A stretch of DNA of 18,464 nt, taken from assembly GCA_030148625.1 (NCBI GenBank), contig JASBTC010000198.1:1-18464 (forward strand), given 5' to 3'. Below are positions 6,611-14,866 of the stretch, in pieces. This DNA comes from Sphingobium sp. Its GTDB lineage: Bacteria; Pseudomonadota; Alphaproteobacteria; Sphingomonadales; Sphingomonadaceae. The translations under genes were made by a program, and so were the position numbers. The stretch's first letter is position 1, and the number at the start of each line of letters is the position of its first letter. The notes beneath the pieces are model-generated. The model saw nothing but the letters and a program-made list of their open reading frames with translations, was not told where the DNA came from and searched no databases.

Positions 6611-7785
6611 CCGCCGCCAACCAGTTCGATGCGATCATCCTCGGTGCCGGCGGTGCCGGACTCATGTGTGCGGCGATGGCCGGGCAACGCGGACGGCGCG
6701 TATTGGTGGTCGATCATGCCGATGCGGCGGGAAAGAAGATCCTGATCTCGGGCGGCGGGCGCTGCAACTTCACCAACATCCATGTCGCGCCCGATCGCTA
6801 TCTGTCGTCCAATCCGCATTTCGCCAAATCGGCGCTGCGCCGCTACACCGCGCAAGATTTCATCGACCTGGTCGATCGCCATGGCATCGCCTGGCACGAA
6901 AAGACGCTCGGCCAGCTCTTCTGCGACGGCTCCGCCCGCCAGATCGTCGGGATGCTCCTCGACGAATGCGACGCCGGCGATGTGACGCTGGCACTGGGCG
7001 CGACGATCCGCGATGTCACCCATGCCGACGGCATGTTCCGCGTGACACATGGCGCCCACGTCTCGACCGCGCCGGCATTGGTGATCGCGACGGGCGGCCC
7101 GTCGATTCCGAAACTGGGCGCTACCGGCTTCGCTTATGATCTCGCGCGCCGTTTCGGGTTGAAAGTGGTGGAGCCCCGCCCCGCGCTGGTTCCGCTCACG
7201 CTGCCGGACAGCGAAGCGCTGTTCCGGTCGCTCTCCGGCGTCTCGGCCCCCGTCATCGCCAGTTGCGGCAAAACGAGCTTCGCGGAAGCCGCGCTGTTCA
7301 CGCATCGCGGCCTTTCCGGCCCCGCGATCCTCCAGATCTCCTCCTATTGGCGGCATGGCCAGCATATCTCGATCGACTTCGCGCCCAAGGCGGAGGCGGA
7401 TTGGCTGATCCATGCCAAACGTCAGCGCCCACGCACGACATTGCGTGCCATATTGGGCACGGTCCTGCCCGATCGGCTGGCAACGGCGCTTGCGGAAAGG
7501 CTGCCGGCAGGCGAGCTCGGCGCGCAGAGCGACGCGGCGCTGAAACAGGCGGAGCGCGCGATCGCGGACTGGCGCTTCATGCCCAATGGCAGCGAAGGCT
7601 TCGCCAAGGCCGAAGTGACGGTGGGCGGCATCGCCACCGACGGGCTGTCGTCGCAGACCATGGAGGCCCGCAAGATGCCCGGGCTCTACGCGATCGGCGA
7701 GGCCGTCGACGTCACCGGCTGGCTCGGCGGTTATAATTTCCAATGGGCCTGGGCCAGCGGCTGGGCTGCCGGGCAGGTACTTTAG
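6604..7785 (+). CDS. FAD-dependent oxidoreductase, YhiN/HI0933 (BaiN/RdsA) family
   Basis: A 393-residue flavoprotein. The N-terminal dinucleotide-binding motif ILGAGGAGLMCA (Gly14, Gly16, Gly19) is followed by GKKILISGGGRCNFTN, the signature of the HI0933/YhiN family, then IATGGPSIPKLGATGFAYDLARRFG, HRGLSGPAILQISS, TVGGI and the C-terminal FAD contact YAIGEAVDVTGWLGGYNFQWAWASGWAAG. The true substrate of most members is unknown; one gut Clostridium homologue (BaiN) reduces bile-acid intermediates, which need not apply here. Cytoplasmic, no signal peptide. It follows the dehydrogenase by 60 bases on the same strand and could be cotranscribed. ATG 6604 sits in a hairpin. The last four bases overlap the end of convergent murQ. 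Confidence 0.9.
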   Translation: MPAAANQFDAIILGAGGAGLMCAAMAGQRGRRVLVVDHADAAGKKILISGGGRCNFTNIHVAPDRYLSSNPHFAKSALRRYTAQDFIDLVDRHGIAWHEKTLGQLFCDGSARQIVGMLLDECDAGDVTLALGATIRDVTHADGMFRVTHGAHVSTAPALVIATGGPSIPKLGATGFAYDLARRFGLKVVEPRPALVPLTLPDSEALFRSLSGVSAPVIASCGKTSFAEAALFTHRGLSGPAILQISSYWRHGQHISIDFAPKAEADWLIHAKRQRPRTTLRAILGTVLPDRLATALAERLPAGELGAQSDAALKQAERAIADWRFMPNGSEGFAKAEVTVGGIATDGLSSQTMEARKMPGLYAIGEAVDVTGWLGGYNFQWAWASGWAAGQVL

Positions 7786-8663
7786 GATTTTTGCGCGAGC
7801 GCTGAGCGTAGGTTGCCGTTCGCCTTCGCCAACCGTTCTCGCGCCTGTTCCGCGTTCGCGCCGCGGGCAATGAGCACGGCTGCCTTGATGCTCCGCCCCG
7901 CCATATCGAGCGCCGCCTGCGCGCCCGCATCATCGACGCCCGCAATGTCGCGGACCATCGCCGCGCCGCGCTTCTGCAATTTGGCGTTGGAAATACGCAT
8001 ATCGACCATCAGCCCGCGATAGACGCGTCCGCAGCGCAGCATCGTCGCGGTCGAGAACAGGTTCAGCACCGCCTTTTGCGCGGTCCCCGCCTTCATCCGT
8101 GTCGAGCCGGCGACGAGTTCGCTCCCGGTTTCGATCAGCAGCGCATGCTCAGCCGCGACGAGCAGCGGTGCGCCATGATTGTTGGCGATCCCGATGGTGA
8201 GAGCGCCTGCCGCACGCCCGGCTTCGATTGCGGCGACGGTATAGGGCGTGCGGCCGCTCGCGGCGACGCCGATGATGACGTCGAGCGGGCCGACCCCGGC
8301 CGCTGCGATCTCCGCGCGTGCGGCGTCGGCATCATCCTCGGCACCCTCGACGCTCTCGGTCAGCGCACCCATACCGCCCGCCATCAGATAGACCAGCCGA
8401 TCGGACGGCCAATCATAGGTCGGCGTCAGCTCGACACCGTCCTGGACCGCGATCCGCCCCGAAGTGCCGGCGCCGACATAGACGAGCCGCCCGCCCCGGT
8501 TGAGCCGTTCGGCCGCCGCGTCGCTGGCACGTGCGAGCGCACCGACCTGGCTCTTCAATGCCGCGATCGCGGCCAGCTGCCCTTCCAGCATCGCCTCGAC
8601 CGCGGTTTCGGTCGGCCAAAGGTCGATATCGACGAAGCGCGGATCGACGGTTTCGGTGGACAT
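7782..8663 (-). CDS. murQ: N-acetylmuramic acid 6-phosphate etherase
   Basis: A 293-residue SIS-domain lyase that splits the lactyl ether of MurNAc-6-phosphate to GlcNAc-6-phosphate and D-lactate in cell-wall recycling. Signature segments are VYVGAGTSGRIAVQDGVELTPTY, ESVEGAEDD, GVAASGRTPY, GSTRMKAGTAQKAVLNLFST and LMVDMRISNAKL. Glu78 and Glu109 correspond to the catalytic Glu83 and Glu114 of E. coli MurQ. Length is usual. The start ATG 8663 has an ideal AGGAGG four bases before it. It diverges from nagB-II/nagA, whose products consume its product, so the three are one pathway. How MurNAc-6-phosphate is formed (for example AnmK) is not shown in this window. Confidence 0.96.
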   Translation of the reverse strand: MSTETVDPRFVDIDLWPTETAVEAMLEGQLAAIAALKSQVGALARASDAAAERLNRGGRLVYVGAGTSGRIAVQDGVELTPTYDWPSDRLVYLMAGGMGALTESVEGAEDDADAARAEIAAAGVGPLDVIIGVAASGRTPYTVAAIEAGRAAGALTIGIANNHGAPLLVAAEHALLIETGSELVAGSTRMKAGTAQKAVLNLFSTATMLRCGRVYRGLMVDMRISNAKLQKRGAAMVRDIAGVDDAGAQAALDMAGRSIKAAVLIARGANAEQARERLAKANGNLRSALAQKS

Positions 8664-8705
8664 CTCGCCTCCTGCATAACGATCTGCTCCTATTAATGAT
8701 TGGCG

Positions 8706-8717
8706 TGGCGCGCGCCA
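8706..8717. promoter_or_regulatory. 12-bp palindrome in the shared murQ / nagB-II promoter region
   Basis: TGGCGCGCGCCA is a perfect palindrome in the 71-bp gap between divergent murQ (start 8663) and nagB-II (start 8735). Allowing one bulged base, complementarity extends by GGCG on one side and CGCT on the other. The position between two divergent genes of one pathway makes it a candidate operator for an amino-sugar regulator (LacI-type NagR or GntR-type NagQ are known in proteobacteria), but no regulator lies in the window and the sequence is GC-only at its core, so chance is possible. TATTAA at 8691-8696 is the nearest -10-like element. Confidence 0.3.
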
Positions 8718-8734
8718 TCGCTATTGAAGACGTC

Positions 8735-9775
8735 ATGCCAACCGAAAGCCTGATGATCCGCGAGGCAGGTGAAGCCGCCTCGGTCTGCGAACGCCAGATC
8801 GAACGCAACCGCGACGCGGTGAAGGCCGCGGCTGAACGGCTGCGCAAACTCGATCCCCCCTTTGCCGCGACCCTGGCGCGCGGCAGCTCCGATCAGGCGG
8901 CGGGTTTTGCCAAGGTCCTGTTCGAAACCCGGCTGAAGCTGCCGACGCTGAGCCATGCGCCCTCGATCGGCGCGCTGTATCATGCGACCTCGCCGCGCCT
9001 GAACGGCGTGCCGATGGTCGCGATCTCGCAATCCGGGCGCAGCCCCGATCTGCTCTGCGCCGCCGAAGAGGCGCAGGCCGCCGGCGCGGTATTGATCGTG
9101 CTGGTCAATGACGAGACCTCGCCGCTGGCCGAAATGGCGGATATCCTGCTGCCGCTCCACGCCGGACAGGAAACCAGCGTCGCGGCGACCAAAAGCTTCA
9201 TCGCCGCACTGGCAGCGCTCGCGCATCTTACCGCCGAATGGAGCGGCGACGCTGCGCTACTCGATGCGCTGGATCGCATCGGGGATACGCTGCGCGCCGC
9301 CTGGGCGCTCGACTGGAGCGCCGCCGTCGCACCGCTTGCCGATGCGACGAGCCTGCTCGTGCTCGGCCGCGGCCTGACCTTTCCGATCGCTGGCGAAGCC
9401 GCGCTCAAGTTCAAGGAAACATCGGGCCTCCATGCCGAAGCGTTCAGCAGCGCCGAAGTGGCGCATGGCCCGATGACATTGGTGGAGGCCGCCGATCCGG
9501 TCTTCGTCTTCGGCCCCGCCGACGAAGCGCGCACCGGCCTGAGCGAACGGATCGCCGGCTTCGCCGATCGCGGCGCGACGGTGATCGCGACCGGCCAGCG
9601 CATCGATCTTGCGGGCGCATCGATCGTCCTGCCGTCGATCGACGGCGCGCATCCCGTGCTCGGCGCGATCGCGATGATCCAGAGTTTCTACCGCTTCGCC
9701 AACGCGCTTTCGCTGGCTCGCGGCCGCGACCCCGATCATCCGCCCTATCTGGCCAAGGTGACGCGCACATTATGA
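8735..9775 (+). CDS. nagB-II: SIS-domain glucosamine-6-phosphate deaminase (NagB-II; GlmS isomerase-like)
   Basis: A 346-residue protein equivalent to the isomerase half of GlmS without the glutaminase domain. Two SIS domains are visible: first, LARGSSDQAAGFAKVLFE, ISQSGRSPDLL and TKSFIAALAALAHL; second, LVLGRGLTFPIAGEAALKFKETSGLHAEAFSSAEVAHGPM. Lys227, Glu228 and His244 fit the spacing of the E. coli GlmS isomerase residues Lys485, Glu488 and His504. Proteins of this form next to nagA act as glucosamine-6-phosphate deaminase (NagB-II), giving fructose-6-phosphate and ammonia. ATG 8735 is chosen because the protein then starts like its relatives; an in-frame ATG at 8698 is possible. It is coupled to nagA by an ATGA overlap. 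Confidence 0.92.
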   Translation: MPTESLMIREAGEAASVCERQIERNRDAVKAAAERLRKLDPPFAATLARGSSDQAAGFAKVLFETRLKLPTLSHAPSIGALYHATSPRLNGVPMVAISQSGRSPDLLCAAEEAQAAGAVLIVLVNDETSPLAEMADILLPLHAGQETSVAATKSFIAALAALAHLTAEWSGDAALLDALDRIGDTLRAAWALDWSAAVAPLADATSLLVLGRGLTFPIAGEAALKFKETSGLHAEAFSSAEVAHGPMTLVEAADPVFVFGPADEARTGLSERIAGFADRGATVIATGQRIDLAGASIVLPSIDGAHPVLGAIAMIQSFYRFANALSLARGRDPDHPPYLAKVTRTL

Positions 9776-10923
9776 CCCGGATTGCACTCAGGGGCGCGGG
9801 CATCGTCACGCCCGACGCGGTGATCGAGGATTATGCGCTGCTACTGGAAGGCGCGCGGATCGCCGCGATCCTGCCTGAGCGAAGCCTGGCATCCGGCGTC
9901 GAGACGATCGACCTGGACGGCGGCTGGCTGTTGCCCGGATTCATCGACGTGCAGGTGAATGGTGGCGGCGACGTGCTGTTCAACGATGCACCGACGGTGG
10001 AAGGTATCCGCGCGATCGCGACGGCGCATCGGCGGTTCGGCACGACGGGCCTGTTGCCCACCCTGATCAGCGACGACCTGCCGGTGGTCGCCCGGGCGAT
10101 CGATGCCGTCGATATGGCGATCGCCGCGAACGAGCCCGGTATTCTCGGTATCCATGTCGAGGGGCCCTTCCTCAATAGCGACAAGCGCGGCATCCACGAT
10201 GCCTCCAAGTTCCGTATTCTCGACGCCGATACGATCGCGCTTCTGTCGCGGCCCGGCCCCGGCAAAAGGCTGGTGACGATCGCCCCCGAACTCGCGCCCG
10301 CCGGCACGATCCGCGCCCTCGCCGATGGCGGTGTGATCGTCGCGGCGGGGCATAGCATGGCCGATTATGACCAGACCCGCACAGCGCTTGCCGAGGGCCT
10401 GCACGGCTTCACACATTTGTTCAACGCGATGACGCAGCTCGGGAGCCGTGAACCCGGCATGGTCGGCACCGCGATCGAGGATCGGACGAGCCGCTTCGGA
10501 CTGATCGTCGACGGCCATCATGTTCATGCCGCTGCGATGACGATCGCGGTGCGCGCGCGCGGCATCGACGGCGTGATGCTGGTGACCGACGCGATGCCCC
10601 CGGTGGGCGGAGTGCTTTCGCACTTCACGCTGATGGGGCGCGAGATCCATGTGGTCGACGGCATTTGCCAAGGGCCGGACGGTACGCTTGCGGGATCGGC
10701 GCTGACCATGGCTGAGGCATTCCGCAACGCGATGGACTGGCTCGGGCTTTCTCTGGTCGAAGCATCGCGCGCGGCCAGCGGCAATCCCGCCGCGTTCCTG
10801 GGCCTGACCGACCGCACCGGCGCGATCGCGCCCGGCCTGGCGGCCGATCTCGTGCATCTCGATCGGGACCGGCGGGTGAGGCGGACATGGATCGGCGGCA
10901 AGGTTTCGACATTGGGGGAGTGA
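9772..10923 (+). CDS. nagA: N-acetylglucosamine-6-phosphate deacetylase
   Basis: A 383-residue amidohydrolase removing the acetyl group from GlcNAc-6-phosphate. It has LPGFIDVQVNGGGDVLFND, HVEGPFLN with metal ligand Glu130, AAGHSMADYDQT with His194, GFTHLFNAMTQL with His215, VDGHHVH, and the catalytic Asp273 in LVTDAMPPVGG. These match the residues known in E. coli NagA. The first strand position carries Gln-Val-Asn instead of His-x-His, as in the one-metal NagA type. Start ATG 9772 overlaps the nagB-II stop (ATGA), so the two are translationally coupled. It takes GlcNAc-6-phosphate from both MurQ and NagK. The gene ends in a palindrome-rich gap before convergent nagK. Confidence 0.96.
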   Translation: MTRIALRGAGIVTPDAVIEDYALLLEGARIAAILPERSLASGVETIDLDGGWLLPGFIDVQVNGGGDVLFNDAPTVEGIRAIATAHRRFGTTGLLPTLISDDLPVVARAIDAVDMAIAANEPGILGIHVEGPFLNSDKRGIHDASKFRILDADTIALLSRPGPGKRLVTIAPELAPAGTIRALADGGVIVAAGHSMADYDQTRTALAEGLHGFTHLFNAMTQLGSREPGMVGTAIEDRTSRFGLIVDGHHVHAAAMTIAVRARGIDGVMLVTDAMPPVGGVLSHFTLMGREIHVVDGICQGPDGTLAGSALTMAEAFRNAMDWLGLSLVEASRAASGNPAAFLGLTDRTGAIAPGLAADLVHLDRDRRVRRTWIGGKVSTLGE

Positions 10924-10949
10924 GGCTCCCCACTCCATCACGATAAACC

Positions 10950-11040
10950 TGTCATCCCCGCGCACGCGGGGATCCAGCTATTCCGTGAAGCTTCCAGAAA
11001 AAGAAGAAGGAGCTGGATCCCCGCGTTCGCGGGGATGACA
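10950..11040. repeat. Large inverted repeat built of two hairpins between nagA and nagK
   Basis: The left unit (10950-10979) and right unit (11011-11040) are 30 bases each and are reverse complements of one another with one mismatch. Each unit is itself a hairpin: ATCCCCGCG-CAC-GCGGGGAT on the left and ATCCCCGCG-TTC-GCGGGGAT on the right, flanked by TGTC/AGCT. A 31-base spacer containing an A/G-rich tract separates them. It is a mosaic REP/BIME-like element and, lying between convergent genes, may act as a two-way terminator. Confidence 0.75.
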
Positions 11041-11070
11041 TGGAGGGCAAGACGCCATCTGGTTGGCAGA

Positions 11071-11088
11071 CCCCAGCCTTCGCTGGGG
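11071..11088. terminator. Short hairpin near the 3' end of nagK
   Basis: CCCCAGC (11071-11077) pairs perfectly with GCTGGGG (11082-11088) around the loop CTTC. The hairpin is followed by TGACGG on the plus strand. It resembles a half-unit of the neighbouring mosaic repeats in position and in the flanking TGAC. It lies 24 bases beyond the nagK stop and could end that transcript, but it has no T-run in either direction. Confidence 0.4.
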
Positions 11089-11111
11089 TGACGGGCGAGT
11101 TTAGAGCAAGG

Positions 11112-11972
11112 CTACCGCCCAAACCCCGCCAGCAGAAGCGCGCCGTCGAGCGGATCGCCCTGCGGTTCGCTCAGCTTCGCAACGGTGCGCTCGCGTAGCC
11201 AGGGGCGCATGCGCTGCGCCAGTCCGCCGGCAAGCGCGCATGCCGGCGCTCCCTGAGCAAAGATGGTCTCGATGAAGCGTTCGATATGCAGCGCGGCATC
11301 TTCGACGATCGAGCGCGCGATCGCGTCGTCCGCCTCGGCATAGTCCATCACCAGCGGCGCGAGCGCCGCATAATCCTTGGGTGTCGCTTCATCCATCCAG
11401 GCGACGGCCTGGAGGGTGTCGTGACCGAAACGCTCGGAAACGGCGGTGCTGAGCGGCGTGCGCTGGGTACGCCCGTCGAGCGCACGCAGCGCGTGGCGCA
11501 TCGCGCTCAATCCCAGTGCCGCACCGCTGCCCTCGTCCGAGATCGGGAAGCCGTAGCCGCCGATCGAGAAATCGCGCCCGCCGACGCGGAGCTGGGCGAT
11601 GCTGCCCGTGCCGATCACCAGCACCGCGCCGTCACCGCCGCGATGCGCGCCGATATTGGCGATGGCCCCATCGGTCTCGAACGCCACAGAGGCGAAAGGA
11701 AATGCCAGTTCGGCCAACGCCGCGCGCACGCCGGGGCGCCGGATGCCGGCAATGCCCATGCCCGCGCGGACCCTGGCGACAGCGGCATCATCGAGGCCAG
11801 CCACCGCGATCGCCTGATCGGCGGCGTCGCGCAGCGTGGCATAAAGCCGATCCATGCCGATCTTGGCATTGGCCGGCCCGGTCTCCCCGGTCCCGAGGAT
11901 TGTTCCGGCCTGGTCGACCAGCCGGCTCCGGCAATGGCTCCCGCCCGCATCGATGCCGAGAAAATAGGTCAT
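11112..11972 (-). CDS. nagK: N-acetylglucosamine kinase, BadF/BadG ATPase family
   Basis: A 286-residue sugar kinase of the ASKHA fold. The phosphate-1 loop is GIDAGGSHCRSRLVD (residues 6-20), phosphate-2 is VLVIGTGSIAQLR, followed by GGYGFPISDEGSGAALG, and the adenosine motif is ALAGGLAQRM near the C terminus. These fit BadF/BadG-type GlcNAc or glucosamine kinases. Next to nagA and nagB-II the likely reaction is ATP plus GlcNAc to GlcNAc-6-phosphate, which is the entry step in bacteria without a GlcNAc PTS. Glucosamine cannot be excluded as substrate. No good Shine-Dalgarno sequence precedes ATG 11972; a tiny open frame (ATG 11992) ends in a TGA that overlaps this ATG. The upstream TonB-dependent receptor is 62 bases away on the same strand and may be cotranscribed. 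Confidence 0.88.
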   Translation of the reverse strand: MTYFLGIDAGGSHCRSRLVDQAGTILGTGETGPANAKIGMDRLYATLRDAADQAIAVAGLDDAAVARVRAGMGIAGIRRPGVRAALAELAFPFASVAFETDGAIANIGAHRGGDGAVLVIGTGSIAQLRVGGRDFSIGGYGFPISDEGSGAALGLSAMRHALRALDGRTQRTPLSTAVSERFGHDTLQAVAWMDEATPKDYAALAPLVMDYAEADDAIARSIVEDAALHIERFIETIFAQGAPACALAGGLAQRMRPWLRERTVAKLSEPQGDPLDGALLLAGFGR

Positions 11973-12003
11973 GCGGGCGGCAACCGGATCATATTGTGCA
12001 TAC

Positions 12004-12028
12004 GCCCGCTCTAACCCGAGAAGCGGGC
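12004..12028 (-). terminator. Hairpin between the TonB-dependent receptor and nagK
   Basis: GCCCGCT (12004-12010) and AGCGGGC (12022-12028) are perfect complements around an 11-base loop. The hairpin starts seven bases after the stop of the receptor gene in the direction of transcription. No T-run follows, so it may be an RNA-stabilising stem or a partial terminator that lowers nagK expression relative to the receptor. Confidence 0.35.
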
Positions 12029-12034
12029 TCCGTC

Positions 12035-14866
12035 CTAGAAAAAGAGCTTCCGGACACTCAGCATGACGTTGCGGCCGATCGGATCAAGATAGGCCGGCTG
12101 ATAGCGCAGCGGCGTCGCGCCCGTCGCGTCGTTGACCGAGCGCCGGCTGTTGAGGATATTGTTCACCGACAGCGTCACCTGGGTGCCGCGCAGGAAAGGA
12201 TGCGCCGTCACCAGCTTGGGCATCTGCCCCAGATTGGCGAACAGTCGCAGATTGGCCGTCGCCAGATCGCCGAAATCGAGGCGTGAGGTGCCGCCGAGCG
12301 CACCGTCAACATGCGTGCCGCTTTCCCAATTGACGCTCAGACGCGCACCCAGGCCATTATTGGTGTAGCCCGCGCGTGCCTCGATCTCGTGGCGCGGCTG
12401 GCCGCCCGAGGATCCGACGGCGTCGCCGTTCAGCAGGTCGAGTTTTGGAACGCCCGGTGCGATCAGGATCGATTCGGTCAGGTGCCAGGTGTGGTAGAGG
12501 CCGAGCTGGATACGACCCCCGCCCTGCCCGCCGCGACCGCCACCGCCGCCGAAGCGCATCCGGCCGCCCCCGCCGCCCGGCCCACCGCCGGAGCCCGCTC
12601 CATCGGGACCGGCATTGCGCGGCCCGCCGTCATTCTGGCGCCCCTCATTCTGGGCACCTTCGGGCCGCTGGCGACCTTCACCAGGGTTGCCGCCTTCCCC
12701 ACGCCGGCGATTGCCGAACAGTGCCCGCAACTCCTCGGGCCGGTCCTCCGGTTTCGCGCCGGCGGCGCGCCAGGCCTCGATCTTCTTCTGGATGCTCGAC
12801 TTGACCGGGATCGACAGGTCGAAGCCCCAGCGCAGCCTTTCGCTCTGCGAGCGCAGGAAATTGATCGGCCGCGCATCGATCTGCAGCAGCGTGCCATCGG
12901 CATCGCGCATGAAGCGCTGCGAGAATGCCGCCTCGATCGCCGGCGTCGGCGACGGGAAACCCGCGATCGGATTGGTCGTGCGGCTGTTGAGATAATTGGC
13001 GGTCAGCGTCAGATTGAGCTTTTCGAACGGCTTGATCGACGCATTGAGGCGAAACTGGTCGCGCACGCTTTCGCGCAGCAGCGCATTGCCGCCCGAGATT
13101 TGCGTGACGAAAACGGTTTCGCCGCGGGCATAGTCGAACACCGCGACATTGGGCGTCACCACCTGCGGATCGTTGATCTGCTGCCCCGTCGGCGCCGCGC
13201 GATCCTGGCTGGCCGAAACCAGGATGCGAACCTGTTCGATCGGCGTCCAGCGCGCACCATAACCCAGAGTGGACAATGTGCCGAAGTCGGAAAGCGCCTG
13301 CACCCCGGCATTCATATTGACCGAGATGTCACCCAGCGCACCCAGAACGTCGCGACTGCGGTTGGTAAGCGGCACGTCGACGCTGATCTGACCGCTCGCG
13401 ATCTCGCGCGAATAATCGAGCGCATAGGGTGTGCCCAACCGGATCGAACGGCTGTTGAAGCCGTTGGCCGATGCGCCCGCCTTGATCGACGTGGTGACGG
13501 TGCCGGCGGGCAGATCGAACAGCGATCCACTGACGAGCAGATCGCCGCTGATCGCACGATATTTGGATCGCGCGGTGTCGGTCAGCCGGTCCGCCAGCAA
13601 GGTGCCGGGCAAGGCGCCATAGGGATTGAGCGTCGCATCCCCGGCATCGAGCAACGATTGGATGCCAACAGCGGAGATATCGCGATCGGTGCGCGTGCGC
13701 GTATCCGACATATCGCCGGCGCCGGTGAACGACCATTGCCAGCCCTTGGCGATCCGTCCGTTCAGGGTCAGGCCGACATGGCCGGTGGTGCCGCGCACCC
13801 GCTGCGCGAGCGCCCCGTCCTGATCGATATAGCGCAGCAGCCGCGTATCGCCGGCAAAGGGCGAGAATGGATTGGCCCCCGGCAGCGTCAGCGCGAGCGA
13901 AGGCAGGCCCTGGAGCGATTGACTGTCGCTCAACTCCAGTCGTCCGTTGAGCGACGCGGAAACCCCGCCCAGCGCGCGCGCATAGGTCGCGTTGGCCGCG
14001 AAATTCTCAGTCTCCGGGCTGAGCGTGCGATAACGGCCAAGATCGTCGACGTTGGCGACACCGGCACCAGCGACGAAATCGGCCAGCGATGGCATGGAGG
14101 TGGCGGCGCTTCCGGGTACCGTGGCGATCGCGGTCGCCTGGCCGGCGAGCGCGGACAGCGCCGGATCGATCTCTCCCCCGGCAAGCGTGGAGGTGATCGT
14201 GCCGGCAAGCGAATAAGGACGGCCCGGGGCGGTCGGAATGATATTGCGCTGGCTTTCCAGCAGGTCCGCAGCGCGGGAATATTTGAGGTCGACGGACAGG
14301 CGATCGTCGCCGCGGATCCTGAGCATGCCCGTATTGAGACTGCCATTCTCGCGCCCGCCATCGGTGGAGACGCCGCCACGCACTTCGCCCGTCATCGCGC
14401 GGAAACGCTGCCGCAGGACGATGTTCACCACCTTCTGATTGGGTGAATAGCCATAGCTCAGCGAAACCTGTTCGGGCAGGATCTCGACGCGTGCGATCGC
14501 TTCGGTCGGCAGGTCCTGGATCTCGGAGAAACCCGAGATGCGCTTGCCGTTGAGCAGCACCACGGGTGCGCCGCCTGCCGCATTGGTCTGCGGCGCCAGT
14601 TCGGTGATCAGTTCGGAGACCGAGGTCACGCCCAGGGCGCGGACATCGGCGGGCCCCAGCCGCTGTTCGGGCTCGATCGTGCCGATCACCGATCCGCGGG
14701 GCCGGACGCCCGAAACGACGATCTCCTCGTCCGACATATCGTCGGTACTCTCGGCCTGCGCTGGCGCGGTGGCTGCCGGCTGGGGATCGGCCCCCTGCGC
14801 CATCAACGCGCCGGGGGCAGTGCCCAGCATAAGAGTAAGGAACGCGACGGATTTACGCTGGATCAC
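12035..14866 (-). CDS. TonB-dependent outer-membrane receptor with Gly/Arg-rich insert
   Basis: A 943-residue protein with a signal peptide (MIQRKSVAFLTLMLG, cleavage near LMAQG), a TonB-box-like DEEIVVSG around residues 46-53, a plug domain (VVLLNGKRISGFSEIQDLPTEAIARVEILPE) and a long beta-barrel of alternating polar and aromatic strands. The C terminus NVMLSVRKLFF ends in Phe, as outer-membrane proteins do. The start is GTG 14866, with AGGGG eight bases ahead. Residues about 717-785 are a low-complexity segment rich in Gly, Arg, Asn and Pro, placed between two barrel strands and so probably a surface or periplasmic loop. The ligand is unknown; the nagK downstream and the S9 peptidase upstream, both on the same strand, hint at an amino-sugar or peptide ligand. 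The plug contains an unusual YGYSPNQKVVNIVLR. Confidence 0.9.
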   Translation of the reverse strand: MIQRKSVAFLTLMLGTAPGALMAQGADPQPAATAPAQAESTDDMSDEEIVVSGVRPRGSVIGTIEPEQRLGPADVRALGVTSVSELITELAPQTNAAGGAPVVLLNGKRISGFSEIQDLPTEAIARVEILPEQVSLSYGYSPNQKVVNIVLRQRFRAMTGEVRGGVSTDGGRENGSLNTGMLRIRGDDRLSVDLKYSRAADLLESQRNIIPTAPGRPYSLAGTITSTLAGGEIDPALSALAGQATAIATVPGSAATSMPSLADFVAGAGVANVDDLGRYRTLSPETENFAANATYARALGGVSASLNGRLELSDSQSLQGLPSLALTLPGANPFSPFAGDTRLLRYIDQDGALAQRVRGTTGHVGLTLNGRIAKGWQWSFTGAGDMSDTRTRTDRDISAVGIQSLLDAGDATLNPYGALPGTLLADRLTDTARSKYRAISGDLLVSGSLFDLPAGTVTTSIKAGASANGFNSRSIRLGTPYALDYSREIASGQISVDVPLTNRSRDVLGALGDISVNMNAGVQALSDFGTLSTLGYGARWTPIEQVRILVSASQDRAAPTGQQINDPQVVTPNVAVFDYARGETVFVTQISGGNALLRESVRDQFRLNASIKPFEKLNLTLTANYLNSRTTNPIAGFPSPTPAIEAAFSQRFMRDADGTLLQIDARPINFLRSQSERLRWGFDLSIPVKSSIQKKIEAWRAAGAKPEDRPEELRALFGNRRRGEGGNPGEGRQRPEGAQNEGRQNDGGPRNAGPDGAGSGGGPGGGGGRMRFGGGGGRGGQGGGRIQLGLYHTWHLTESILIAPGVPKLDLLNGDAVGSSGGQPRHEIEARAGYTNNGLGARLSVNWESGTHVDGALGGTSRLDFGDLATANLRLFANLGQMPKLVTAHPFLRGTQVTLSVNNILNSRRSVNDATGATPLRYQPAYLDPIGRNVMLSVRKLFF

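Noticed and set aside
5932..7743. Open frame of 603 codons on the minus strand opposite the dehydrogenase and the YhiN-type gene
   Set aside because: It spans two well-supported genes and the gap between them, is compositionally a shadow, and has no recognisable domain.
10950..11040. Hairpin pair considered as a CRISPR or insertion-sequence end
   Set aside because: No spaced direct repeats, no transposase, and no target duplication seen; the structure is that of a REP/BIME-like palindrome.
12311..14446. Long open frame (711 codons) on the plus strand opposite the TonB-dependent receptor
   Set aside because: The translation is rich in Arg, Gln, Asp and Ile without family motifs. It mirrors the GC3-biased codons of the receptor, which has signal peptide, plug and barrel features.
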